From Nectonema munidae (taxonomy: Eukaryota > Nematomorpha > Nectonematoida > Nectonematidae), in contig JAUIRK010000860.1 in the NCBI GenBank assembly GCA_030549495.1, positions 281,501-345,500 on the forward strand: DNA of 64,000 nt, written 5' to 3'. Shown piece by piece: positions 1 through 11,160 of this stretch. The translations under genes and the position numbers were made by a program. The notes beneath the pieces were generated by a model. It saw only the letters and a program-made list of their open reading frames with translations, was not told where the DNA came from and searched no databases. Every line of letters starts with the position of its first letter. Within the stretch, counting starts at the first letter, position 1.

Positions 1-255
1 CAGAAGATTGCTTTTTCAATGCTTTGACAAACTGCTTGAACAAACCAAGTTTAATATGCAAGCAAGGAAGAACTATTCTCTCCTTTTTGACAAGAGGCTG
101 ACAGAAATAATATTTACAATATTATTTTTTCCTATTTCTACTTCGTCGGTATGGCCAATCCTTGCCTACATAATGTTCTTTTCTATCCCTAGAATTCCAC
201 AAGCATATAAAGCAACAAAATTTTTGCTAACATGCCAGGTTTCCATTTTCCTTTG
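1..255 (-). pseudogene. Fragment of a second copy of the repeated Cys-rich (DCYFC) gene family
   Basis: Read on the minus strand, this stretch gives a broken translation resembling YACGIPRDRKEHYVGKDWPY, the same protein segment that recurs at about 630-840. The window therefore opens inside a second, partial copy in the same orientation. Stops and frame changes interrupt it, so it is not a working gene. I recognise the family as a multi-copy protein of unknown function in arthropod genomes; that is recall, not a search. Confidence 0.5.
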
Positions 256-378
256 AATCGTCGCTCCATCAGGGAAATATCCTAATGTAATATCTCGCCA
301 TGTTCATCACTCACATCACCAATATTTTTCGCAAAAAAATCCAAATAAGAGTGGAGAACATTAACTTTTAGAGACATG

Positions 379-1728
379 TTACATCCAATTATCATGATAA
401 TGACTCAGCAGATCATTCAGAACTTGCACAAGTCTTCTGAACGATGGTTCCCCGTAAGTTATTACAAACTTCCGTGAATAACTTAAAGGCAAGCTTCTCT
501 TCATTTCATCAAGTACAATTTTTCGAATTTGGAGACCTATGAAGATACCTTCTTTAATTTTATCTTGACTCAGGGAAGAGAACTTCTCTGCAAAATATGC
601 AAATGCGAAGGATTCCTTGCCCAAGTCTTTAACAAATTGATTAAACAAATCAAGTTTTTATATGCAAGGTGGTAAAAGAATTCTATCACTTTTCACAAGT
701 GGTTTGCGCATGATGTTGTGTTTTCCTTGCTCGATTTCATTTCGGATCGGCCAATCCTTGCGAACATAATGTTCAGTTCTGACTCTGGAATTTCATAAGC
801 ACAAGAAACAGCAAAATTTAGTATAGCCAAGTTCAAGGCCAGTAAGCATGGCAATAACCTTGAAATCTACACAAATATGCCAATTATGGTCATCATATGG
901 TATGCGTTAGAATTGCTTTCAGATTTGCATATCATTCGGCTGTGCTATGGGGACAGAATACAGAGTGTAAACATTGTGTAGTAGAACAGCTTTGATGCCA
1001 TCCTTGGATTCATCTATGAAAAGTGACCAGTTGGTGTTATCATATGGTATTTCCAGTTGCTCAAAAAGTTCAGTGAATTACAAAAGCATAAGACATCTTT
1101 CACGGTGAATAATGCAAACAGAACCTCTGAACGTTTTCTGTAGTGTTATCTTCACTACGTTCTTGAAACCCTATGCAAGAAACACACTTTTGTATTTGGT
1201 TAAATAAAGATCTCTGCACAAGTCATCCCCTTGAGAAAATGGTATTGGTTTATTCTCGCTTTCTGGATGATTCGGCTCCACATATTCACCAGTAGAATGT
1301 TCATCTGCAGTGCTGGAACTCAGCATTCCTTGATCTGGAGGTTTGGGCACAGTTAAATTTTTTAAATGCTCTACTGGGAGCATTACTGATTGCAAATTTG
1401 GGCAAACAATGTGTTTCTTTTTCTTTGCTGTAGTGCAGCCTGTAAAGTCTTGCTGACAAAAATAGCAATCATTAGTGCTCTTTCTGCTCACAACAAATCA
1501 TTGGCACACCAAACTTCAGTGAACATTTTTCCTGCATACCAGGCACTCAATGTCTGCACACCTGCAAAACAACAAACTTGAGGAGCTCATGACTTATCCT
1601 GGTCTCCCAAGTCACAATCGAAATACGCCTTGTACATTTTCTTTGTGTGGGTGTAATACTGCGCTTTTCTTTAACAAAAGTTAATGCCTTACACATGTAA
1701 CAGAATCTGTTTGGATCATTTTTGCGCT
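379..1728 (-). pseudogene. Decayed member of a repeated Cys-rich gene family (DCYFC type)
   Basis: The minus strand holds ordered fragments of one protein separated by stops and frameshifts. At about 1728-1560 there is a Cys-rich N-terminal part (FCYMCKALTFVKEKRSITP, then YKAYFDCDLGDQDKS, then LSAWYAGK). At 1491-1171 comes a segment starting near TNDCYFCQQDF. At about 1065-925 comes NWSLFIDESKDGIKAVLL. At 840-630 comes EIPESELNIMFARIGRSEM, and at 648-379 comes KDLGKESFAFAYFAEKFSS with KEGIFIGLQIRK. The order and motifs match a large multi-copy protein family of unknown function that I recall from arthropod genomes. At least one frame change lies between every pair of blocks, so it is a relic. 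The longest intact pieces are 106 and 89 residues. Whether the family is itself a transposon gene cannot be told from here. Confidence 0.6.
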
Positions 1729-1739
1729 GTGCTATTCAT

Positions 1740-2787
1740 CATATCACATTGTAGGTGTTACTAAGATTGATCACTAGCCCTGGAATAGAAAACCATTTTA
1801 CAATGCGGTAGAGAATTTTATTTAATAATAATGACAAAAAGAGTATACACTGACACTTCTGCAAAAACCATGCCTAATTGAACAAAAAGAAGGCAAGAAA
1901 TGGATTTCCCATCTCATTTTGCACATAAAAATGGTCATAGATCTCGTGTACTTTTTTGAGTGTATTCAGAAAAAAAATTGAAATATTGTTGTAAAATGTT
2001 GGGTGCTACTCTAACTAAACCGAACATTTTAGGCTCTCCTTGGTTTGAATCTTGTTCCTTAGTTTATCCTTCCCTTCGTTTACAAATTTAAAGAGACAGC
2101 TTCGAACTATACAAATATCTCAATATGACCTCTATTGTTTTCCATAGTATTGCTTCAAAACTTTTCCTTTGGAAAGTCACCACACGTTTGAGTGCAGCAA
2201 GAGTTTTCAAATGGAAACTCAGAAAACAAAATTTGAAGGCACTGGCTTTAATTTTTTTTCCTGAAAAGTAGAAGAAAAACAAGAAATTGCTAGAGCACTA
2301 TCAGTACACAACTCCAAGTGCATCCTAAATTGATTTTAAAAGTTTTACTTCATGGTCGATGTGACAAGTGACCTAAACTAAGGCTAATGTCATAAGACGA
2401 TTTTCATATCCTGAATCAGCATGCTTCACTTGTCTTAGAACAAGTGTTGGATACCAAGATATCCGAAACTTTTAAAAATTTGTTTATCAGTCTTATTATC
2501 AAATCGGAGCTGAAAATTTGGTTAGGAAGATCAAAATGTGATATTTGGTCTAAATTTATCATCGTCTCATACTCGGGATCGACATATTTCCAAATAGAAA
2601 TAATTTCTTAAAGAAAGTATTGGCTTTTGTCAATTAAGCTTTTTTCTTATACCTATGAAATAGAGTACAACGATCTTTTGGCATTAACCCTTATAATATC
2701 CGCAAATAGTCCAGAATAGACCTGTTTACGCCCTCGTTAAAACCTTTAAGAGTGTTTCAGTGCTTAATTTCTGTATTCCAGTTCGAT
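1740..2787. other. AT-rich intergenic stretch, nothing recognised
   Basis: Only short open frames without domain features occur on either strand. No terminal inverted repeat, tandem repeat or RNA gene was recognised. Confidence 0.5.
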
Positions 2788-2900
2788 CTGTGCCAAAGAT
2801 ATTATAGTCCGGTTCAAACTATAAACGGCCTAGTCTAATCCCGGTCTCGATATTATGAAGACAGGAGTGATTCGGATAGGACTTTGAACAGATCTAATTT
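2788..2900 (+). repeat. Left copy of a diverged direct repeat flanking the Tigger insertion
   Basis: A stretch with ATATTATAGTCC and GGTCTCGATATTATGA matches the stretch at 5648-5760 (ATATTATAGTCC, GGTCTAGATATTATGA, then ACTTTGAACAG in both) in the same orientation. The Tigger-like element sits between the copies, so it probably landed in a locally duplicated sequence. The repeat is diverged and of unknown type. Confidence 0.45.
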
Positions 2901-3017
2901 ATCTGTAGTCTGTAGACACAATGGATCTATTTCATAAAGTAGTCGAAAAAGAGCATATTCATTTGAAAGTTTTGTTTGTATATATAGTTCCTCTAAATCT
3001 AAAGTATAAACTAACTA

Positions 3018-5519
3018 CAGTAAAACCTTTTTAAGACAGCCACCCGTGGGACAAGAAAAAAGTGGCGCTCTTAGCAGGTGGCTGTTATATTAAGGTTCTT
3101 TCTTATTAAGTAAAATATTTGTCATAAAATAATTAGTAAGATATTAGAAGAGTTTACTTATCAATAAATATGTTTAAAAAGTATTTTAAAAAGTGTAAAA
3201 AATTTATTTGAAAAAATTATTTAACTTTAAAAAAACTTGTTATTGTTGTTTGTTTTGTAAAGCTTTTGATTCTTATTTTAAGGGCTATATCTTCCATGTC
3301 GAAACAATGTTTTAGCAGTTCACTATTTCCTTTTTGCAGAGCATATTGCTTACATATTTGAATGCAGTCTTGTACTTGAGATAAAGAAGGGGTTTTACCT
3401 GATTCCTCAACTTGCGCTTCATTATCACCATCATCAATATTATCGTCATCACCTGAGTCTTTTTCGACATCGCGAAGAATATCTAAAGCTGACCGATTCC
3501 AGTCAATAACATAGTTTGAAGTAGGAACGTCACTGTCTATCTGGGCGAGGCATTTAAATTTTAATCCAAACAAATCTTCGGAAAGGGATGAAACTGATGG
3601 AGAAACATCTATTCTTTCTTCTAAAATATCATCACCAATCTCTTCGCTTTTGCAAGTGAATCCACTTCGAGTAAAACATTTATAAATTGTTGAAGAAGTG
3701 ACTTCATTCCAAGCTCTATGGACCCAGTTTATAGCATCTAGAAGAGAAATTTTTTCTGAGAATTTCTGGACCAGTAACAGATTCGTCTCTTGCAATGCTG
3801 TCACAAACAAACTGTAGCTGCCTGTCTCTGTACTTTAATTTTATTGTCTGTATGATACCTTGATCCATGGGCTGGATAACTGATGTAGTATTTGGTGGCA
3901 GAAAAATTAATTTAATATTAGAAAGTGTAACATTAGGATGTGCAGGAGAATTATCTAAAAATAAGAATACTTTACGTTTTTGGTTTTTCATTTCAATATC
4001 AAATTTTTTCATCCAATTGACAAAGATTTCACCCGTCATCCATGACTTTTTGTTTGAATTGTAGTTTACAGGAAATTTTTGTTTATCAAGGTTTTTAAAA
4101 CAGCGAGGATTTTCAAATTTCCCGATTACAAGTAGAGGCGATTTCTCTCCAGTCATTGAAGCGCATAATGCAGCTGTAATGCGGTCTTTTGATTGTTTAC
4201 CACCTTGTATGCTGTGACCTTTTACATGAAGTGATTTATTACGTTGATTGTTTCTGTAGAACAAGCCTGTTTCGTCCATGTTAAGGATATTTTTAGGCTC
4301 ATAACCATCACAAATGAGAGAAAGATTTCGTTTCCATTCACAAACAACATTTTTATCAACATCACCACTTTCGCCAGTCACTGATCCAAACACAATATTA
4401 TGGCGCTTTACAAATGCAGCAAGCCAGCCATTTGAAGCACTGAATGAATCAATATCCAAATCTTTGGCAAATTTTAAAGCCTGTTTTTGTAACAAGGGAC
4501 CACTAACTTGTACTTGTCTAGTTGTGGAGTCTAGAAACCACTTCCAGATTAATTCATTAATTTTTTCGTTCCCAGTTTTGCGCATTTTACGTTTACGTTC
4601 ATTAGGTACATTGCTTGAGAAATCATCAAGTATTTCTGTTTTTCTCTTAATTATTTTTTGAACTTGATCTTTGCTTACGCTAAATGCATGAGCCACTTTG
4701 CGTGAACTTTTAACTTTTTCGTACATCTCAATCACTTTGATTTTATCCCCTAGGGAGAGCGTTATTTTTGTATTTTTTTAGACATTTTTTCAAAAAAATT
4801 GATACTTTATCTTCTCAGTATAAAAAAGCCTTTAAAGAAAAACCAAGGTGAAGCAGCTTTGTTGATAACTAGGGTTTGAATCAAATGGAAATTATTAACT
4901 TCAATATAACATCAAATTATTGCCTACAAAGATTATGCCTCTTATTCCACTTTCAAGCAAATGTTAGGAAAAAGAAAAAAGCTGTGATATAATCTAAATT
5001 GAAAACAAATGTTATTTTATATGCTCTTCTAGTGAAATGTACAACATTATCTTCATACTTATTGCGTGTTAGTAGCATACATAATTTTCACTTACTTTAT
5101 CGCACAACATAGATTATAAAGAAAGATATACAAGTGCTAGTTGTTAGAATAAATAACATTATACATGCTGAAGTATAAAAATGATATACTACAAGTAACA
5201 TATTACAATTTTGTGTCAGCGTGAAATCATAGAAAGCCTTTTTAGTTCATCTCTAAGCGCAACAGATGGTAATGCTTATCTTGTTGTTCAGTAATGATGA
5301 ATGAAGAAGCTTGAAAAAATTTTATTTTATTACAAAGCATGGCGTTTTTATGAAGGATTTCACTGAGAAAGGGACTAAAATCATGTGGCGTTTGGCGTAG
5401 TTAGAGAGGTGGCGCTCTTATGCCGGGTATTTTTAATGTAAAGTCAATTGGGGATTTTGAAATATGGAGCTCTTAAGCAGGTGGCCGTCTTGAGGTGGCG
5501 TTTAAAGCAGGTTTAACTG
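3018..5519 (-). mobile_element. Tigger-like (pogo/Tc1-mariner superfamily) DNA transposon, about 2.5 kb
   Basis: The left end reads CAGTAAAACC and the right end, in reverse complement, reads CAGTTAAACC. Both are flanked by TA (3016-3017 and 5520-5521), the target duplication of this superfamily. Inside each end lie several diverged copies of a motif like AGGTGGCGCTCTTA (about 3063 and 5405, with related versions at 5470-5510), so the subterminal region is repeated. The element carries a pogo-type transposase gene on the minus strand, broken by frameshifts. It is probably not autonomous now. Confidence 0.85.
3217..4785 (-). pseudogene. Tigger/pogo-like DDE transposase, frameshifted
   Basis: This is a cut-and-paste transposase with DNA-binding helix-turn-helix domains followed by a DDE catalytic domain. 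The main frame (4735 to 3716) shows MDETGLFYR, LFLDNSPAHPNV and QPMDQGIIQ, giving the three catalytic aspartates, the last two about 30 residues apart as in pogo. An ATG at 4785 starts MSKK, but an A-tract near 4775 must lose one base to enter the main frame (ITLSLGDKIKVIEMYEK). A second shift, in an A-run near 3750-3760, moves the C-terminal part into another frame ending at 3217. That tail has an acidic stretch and ends QTTITSFF, which fits the PCNA-binding PIP-box pattern. Two small indels separate it from an intact gene, so inactivation looks recent. Confidence 0.85.
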
Positions 5520-5647
5520 TATCTTTCTTCGATGTAAAATAAATTTAGTGAAAAAATATTTATTTTTTCCATCTAAATTTACGACCGACTAAAACGCGTC
5601 CTGTTCCGTTAGGTTTTTTAATTTTGTAGTTGCTTCCAAAATTGTCA

Positions 5648-5760
5648 GTAGATATTATAGTCCTGTTAAAACCACAGACAGTTTAGTGCAGTCCTGGTCT
5701 AGATATTATGAGTTCCGAATTGACAAGGAGCGAACTTTGAACAGGCCAACCCATATGGGT
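5648..5760 (+). repeat. Right copy of the diverged direct repeat beside the Tigger element
   Basis: This matches 2788-2900 in the same orientation, as described there. It starts about 130 bases beyond the transposon end. Confidence 0.4.
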
Positions 5761-5832
5761 GCGCTTACCCCAGTTTGGGAGTCCCTGATCTATGTCATAA
5801 AATTACATTATCGAATTACAGGTTCACCTTTG

Positions 5833-5838
5833 TTTATT
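5833..5838 (-). terminator. Candidate poly(A) signal for the PBX-like gene
   Basis: TTTATT on the plus strand is AATAAA on the minus strand. It lies about 105 bases past the stop codon of the homeobox gene and is the first such hexamer I see there. Confidence 0.35.
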
Positions 5839-5943
5839 ATATAAGAAATAAGATATAATTATTATATAGTCAATAAAACTTTAAATGAAAAATAACTTAT
5901 AAAATATTTTAATAGTTTCAAAAGTAAAAAATGAAGACTAAAA

Positions 5944-6933
5944 CTAAGATTCCTCTGCTTTTTGAAGTTCATCCTCATTTTTGTATGGTTTAGAAACACT
6001 TTTTTTATAGCGTATTCTTTTATTTCCAAACCAATTGGAAACTTGGCAGACTGAGATGTTGCAAACAAGCGCTAGCTTTTCTTTGGCTTCTTCGCTAGGA
6101 TAAGGATTGTTGATATTTTCGTAAAAATACCTGTTTAGTATTTCAGTGGCTTCCTTGCTAAAGTTTCGACGCTTTCTCCTGGAATCTAGTAATTTGGTTC
6201 GCAACACCATCAGAGCTTCGCACGTTTTTTGTTTTATCTGAACTTGTATAACGCTAAATTTATTGCGTATTATCTTGATATTTTCATCGATTTCTTCATC
6301 GTAAATGGGCCTCATCACTCTATGCTCGCAGAGTAACTGTTTCACGTGATTTTCAAAGTCTTCTGTTTGTTGCTTAAATTTATTCATTTCCTCATAAAAC
6401 TTTTTGCTAATCTCATCACGCTTTCCTAAGTATTCCTGACTTTCAAATTTGCTATCGCCATTTTTTAAAGATGTGGCAGTGGAGATAGGCGTGTCAGAAG
6501 TAGGTGAATCCGTTGTCAACAAGTCCTTAGCCTCCATAATTCCTTCGGCTGTCAACATGTAATCTAAACGCATCATTTCAGAATTGCTATTGTTACTGTT
6601 TGGCGCATTTTTCCCATCAACCAATATTATTTCATCTCTCGGAGGCAGACCCACGATATTTTTTTCCTTAATTTCGCAAAGAACACTATAAAGAGTGGAT
6701 TTCATAGGATGACTGGCAAAAAACTGTTTTCTGATTTGTGACTCTTGATCGTTTTCTTCTTCATTGCCCAGAATATCTTTTATGACTTCAAGCAAACTTT
6801 TAGAAGAGTAACTAGAAACTAAATCTTCAAATAAATCTCCATTGGAAGAAAAAGGCACTTCATTAATTGATTGGACTTGAGGAGCTCTGATGCAACTAAT
6901 TCGGTGGCTATTGACTTTATTTTGTGAATCCAT
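5944..6933 (-). CDS. PBC-class TALE homeodomain protein (PBX/extradenticle-like), intronless
   Basis: This is a transcription factor of the PBC family, whose members bind DNA with Hox proteins and with Meis/homothorax partners in the nucleus. I start it at the ATG at 6933 (MDSQNK), which gives 329 residues. About residues 45-135 hold a PBC-A-like region including HPMKSTLYSVLCEIKEKN and MMRLDYMLTAEGI. Residues about 165-250 hold PBC-B, including TCEALMVLRTKLLDSRRK. The homeodomain, about 252-314, has the three-residue-loop segment NNPYPSEEAKEKL and recognition helix CQVSNWFGNKRIRYKK with the invariant Trp, Phe and Asn. The protein ends 17 residues after it, so the long C-terminal tail of standard PBX is missing. 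The whole gene is one exon and its N-terminus is divergent, which suggests a retrocopy or a fast-evolving paralogue rather than the main exd gene. The frame is fully open, with conserved DNA-contact residues, so it is probably functional. Confidence 0.9.
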   Translation of the reverse strand: MDSQNKVNSHRISCIRAPQVQSINEVPFSSNGDLFEDLVSSYSSKSLLEVIKDILGNEEENDQESQIRKQFFASHPMKSTLYSVLCEIKEKNIVGLPPRDEIILVDGKNAPNSNNSNSEMMRLDYMLTAEGIMEAKDLLTTDSPTSDTPISTATSLKNGDSKFESQEYLGKRDEISKKFYEEMNKFKQQTEDFENHVKQLLCEHRVMRPIYDEEIDENIKIIRNKFSVIQVQIKQKTCEALMVLRTKLLDSRRKRRNFSKEATEILNRYFYENINNPYPSEEAKEKLALVCNISVCQVSNWFGNKRIRYKKSVSKPYKNEDELQKAEES

Positions 6934-7129
6934 TAACAAATATTAAAAAATAGTTCACAGTTAATTTCTAAAATTAATTTCAAATCTAAATGTTTAAATA
7001 TATTGTTAAGTATAAAAAAAGGGGGGAATTTTTTTTTATATATATCCAAAACGAAGTAAAGAATAAATATTTCGGTGGGTTTATACGCAATTACAAGCAA
7101 TTTAAAATTCATTTAAATTTAAAAAGATT

Positions 7130-7240
7130 AAATTACATACTGTAAAGTATAGAAGATATAATGTAGAGACTACGAGCCGATAACGAATTTGTAGCCAAAA
7201 AGATGGAGGTCCTATCCAGATACACAAGTTACTGACAAAT
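7130..7240 (+). repeat. About 110-bp dispersed repeat, inverted copy at about 15060-15180
   Basis: The core at 7163-7216 (ACTACGAGCCGATAACGAAT, then AAGATGGAGGTCCTATC) recurs as its reverse complement at 15086-15139 with very few mismatches, and weaker similarity extends on both sides. One copy lies outside and one inside the TTAA-bounded composite element. No protein or RNA identity is apparent. Confidence 0.6.
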
Positions 7241-7249
7241 GAAAACTTC

Positions 7250-8238
7250 TTTTATTAAAAAGTCCAAACAACCCAAATCGTATAAATTAAGCACCTATTT
7301 TTATTCAAATGTGTCTTACAAAGGGAAAAAATTAGTTATATTTAAATTTCTTGATGAGTTTTTAATTTTTGTAAGTAAAAAAACAAATTTGCTTTATCTT
7401 TATATAAAGCTTAATAAATAATTTTTAGAATTATTTTAGAAAAAGAATTATATTTTAGAATATAAAAAATAATTTTTAGAATTAAAAGTAGTTTAACGCT
7501 TAATTGCTTCGTCTACAAAATATTCATCATACATTTTAAAATTAACAAAATTTAAAGTTGAGGGGCTATTTAGTTCAAGACTACTAATAGATTTCATAAT
7601 ACAATCGATCATTATCACTTATCATGTAATAAAGCCAATTATCCATTATTTCTATTTATATACTGAAAGTAGTATGCGCATATTCATCATCATCATCATC
7701 ATCCATTTTGCCTTCTACGCCTTGTTATTGTTCCCAGATTCGGGGTGAACCAGTTTCCTGCAACAACTACGCCATTTCATTCTTTCTTTAGCATCACTTC
7801 GCACAAAAAAATTCGTTGTATGAGCATATTCAAAAGATATAAATCTTTTTATAAGGATATAAAAGATAATAGTGTCGCTTAATTCAAAAGATAGAAAATA
7901 CAGGCTTTTTTGTTGTTGTTGTTGGCCCCCAGATTATGCTATCTCATTATTATTAGCATAACCTGTCAGTCAAATAAAGGTAATTTTATTCGAGACTGAG
8001 CGAGTATTTCCCTTGCAAAAAAGTGAATCACAGAGAAAGTGTAGACATTTTGGCACACTTGCGCAGCAGGAATGATAAAAAGTGTAAATTCAGAGAAGCT
8101 ACATAAAAGCCGCGGTTAGGTATTGCTAGCCTAATGTGTATTCTTCTACATATGGCTTATAATTTTTAAATCTAAGTTATTTCCCAACTTGGCTACTAAG
8201 TTAACCAATTGGCAGGGCTGGACCATAAATCAATGGGT
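7250..8238. other. AT-rich intergenic stretch with a short microsatellite
   Basis: It contains an uninterrupted ATC/CAT trinucleotide run at about 7684-7703 and a short TTG run near 7912. I found no supported gene. Confidence 0.45.
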
Positions 8239-8340
8239 TTAAACCCTATTAGTGCTGGGAAAAATTTGTCCGCTCAAGTGCTGGGGGCGTAAAGTGCCCC
8301 CTATTTTTCTCAGATATTAATAAGTTTTTATAAATATTTT

Positions 8341-10530
8341 TAATGTTACATATATATTTCAACTATGCTGAATTCAGTGGTGATGTCCATTTTTTATCAA
8401 AATCAATCAAACCTGTCAAAAAATTGATTTATATTTGACAGCTCATCTCAAAAAGGAACTTTTTATTTAAATAATTATATAAAGTTTTTTATGCATGTAT
8501 ACCTATTTTCAAATATGCTGAATTCAGTGGTGATATTCATTTTTTATGAAAATCAATCAAACCTGTCAAAAAATTGATCTAAATGTGACAGCTCATCTCA
8601 AAAAGGAGCTTTTTATCTAAATAAGTATATAAAGTTTTTTACACATGTATACCCATTTTCAAATATGCTGAATTCAGTGGTGATATTTATTTTTTATGAA
8701 AATCAATCAAACCTGTCAAAAAATTGATCTAAATGTGACAGTTCATCTCAAAAAGGAACTTTTTATCTAAATAATTATATAAAGTTTTTTACACATGTAT
8801 ACCCATTTTCAAATATGCTGAATTCAGTGGTGATATTTATTTTTTATGAAAATCAATCAAACCTGTCAAAAAATTGATCTAAATGTGACAGTTCATCTCA
8901 AAAAGGAACTTTTTATCTAAATAATTATATAAAGTTTTTTACACATGTATACCCATTTTCAAATATGCTGAATTCAGTGGTGATATTTATTTTTTATGAA
9001 AATCAATCAAACCTGTCAAAAAATTGATCTAAATGTGACAGCTCATCTCAAAAAGGAACTTTTTATCTAAATAAGTATATAAAGTTTTTTACACATGTAT
9101 ACCCATTTTCAATTATGCTGAATTCAGTGGTGATATTCATTTTTTATGAAAATCATTCAAACCTGTCAAAAAATTGATCTAAATGTGACAGTTCATCTCA
9201 AAAAGGAACTTTTTATCTAAATAATTATATAAAGTTTTTTACACATGTATACCCATTTTCAAATATGCTGAATTCAGTGGTGATATTTATTTTTTATGAA
9301 AATCAATCAAACCTGTCAAAAAATTGATCTAAATGTGACAGTTCATCTCAAAAAGGAACTTTTTATCTAAATAATTATATAAAGTTTTTTACACATGTAT
9401 ACCCATTTTCAAATATGCTGAATTCAGTGGTGATATTTATTTTTTATGAAAATCAATCAAACCTGTCAAAAAATTGATCTAAATGTGACAGCTCATCTCA
9501 AAAAGGAACTTTTTATCTAAATAAGTATATAAAGTTTTTTACACATGTATACCCATTTTCAATTATGCTGAATTCAGTGGTGATATTCATTTTTTATGAA
9601 AATCATTCAAACCTGTCAAAAAATTGATCTAAATGTGACAGCTCATCTCAAAAAGGAACTTTTTATCTAAATAAGTATATAAAGTTTTTTCCGCTGGTAT
9701 ACCCTTTTTCAAATATGCTTAATTCAGTGGTGATATTCATTTTTTATGAAAAATAATCAAACCTATCAAAAAATTGATCTAAATGTGACAGCTCATCTCA
9801 AAAAGGAACTTTTTATCTAAATAAGTATATAAAGTTTTTTACACATGTATACCCATTTTCAATTATGCTGAATTCAGTGGTGATGTCCATTTTTTATCAA
9901 AATCAATCAAACCTGTCAAAAAATTGATTTATATTTGACAGCTCATCTCAAAAAGGAACTTTTTATCTAAATAAGTATATAAAGTTTTTTACACATGTAT
10001 ACCCATTTTCAAGTATGCTGAATTCAGAGGTGATATTCATTTTTAATGAAAATCAATCAAACCTGTCAAAAAATTGATCTAAATGTGACAGCTCATCTCA
10101 AAAAAGAACTTTTTATCTAAATAAGTATATAAAGTTTTTTACACATGTATACCCATTTTCAAGTAAGCTGAATTCAGTGGTGATATTCATTTTTTATGAA
10201 AATCATTCAAACCTGTCAAAAAAGTGATTTACATATGACAACACATCTCAAAAAAGAAACTTTTTATCTAAATAATTATATAATGTTTTTTACACACATA
10301 TACCCATTTTCAAGTAGGCTGTGTTTACTGGTTATATTCCTTTTTTTTTATAAAAAATTAGTCAAACCTGACAAAATAATTTAAATATGACAGCCCATGT
10401 CAAAATTAAAATTTTGATTCTTTTAAAGTTTTTTATACATTTCAAGTATGCAGAATTTAATGGTGATGTTCATTTTTTATGAAATCAATAAAACCTGTCA
10501 AAAAATCGATTAAACCTGTAAATCAATGTC
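8341..10530 (+). repeat. Tandem array, 150-bp unit, about 14 copies
   Basis: The motif GCTGAATTCAGTGGTGAT recurs every 150 bases exactly, at 8369, 8519, 8669 and so on to 10169, followed by two decayed units. Each unit includes the palindrome CTGAATTCAG and the stretch CAAACCTGTCAAAAAATTGA. Variants show a three-unit (450-bp) higher-order pattern in the middle: the AATTATGCTG unit version recurs at about 9111 and 9561, with the same neighbours between. The array is non-coding. Confidence 0.95.
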
Positions 10531-11160
10531 AAATATATAAACATAAAAATAACTTCTACTTGCAGTATTTCTCTGGTAATTATTTTCTTAATTTATTTAA
10601 TAAACCAACTTTAGGTGTTTAACCTTCGCAGGACACACACGGGCTTTTTACTCCATTCAGCATTTTCAATGCCGTTTTTGATATAATATTTAATATATAA
10701 CATATCAAAAAAATAGTATGTAAATTTACGTTATTCTCTGGAGTATAAATTGGTGCCAATATCAAAAATATACTGTTCTTTACAGACTCTAATTTTTTGC
10801 GGTTTTCATGACCTTAAGAGAAAATTTTCGAAAATTGAGTTTTAAAAAAACATGAAAGAAATTTTTTATGCATAAGGAGTGGAAATCTGTAGAATATAAT
10901 TATTAGGTTATCTTCTGAATTTCATAAAAAAAAAATTAAAAAAATTTTTTTAACGCCATCTTTAGCAAAAAAAACTTTAAAATATTTATCTAAAAAAACT
11001 TTTTGGCTGTTTTTTGTAGCTAAAAAATTTTAGAACTGAAAAAATTTTATAGAATAAGTAAATTTTAGATCTTATAAAGCAATAATTTTGAAAATAAAGC
11101 GCCTAAAATTGAACATAAAATGTAAATCTGATGCTGAAGTTGACCCATAAATTAAAGGAA

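Noticed and set aside
8-256. 82-codon plus-strand open frame
   Set aside because: It is opposite a decayed minus-strand copy of the DCYFC gene family, which explains the sequence better.
7681-7710. CAT-rich run as coding poly-His or Ile
   Set aside because: It is an ordinary trinucleotide microsatellite with no flanking open frame.
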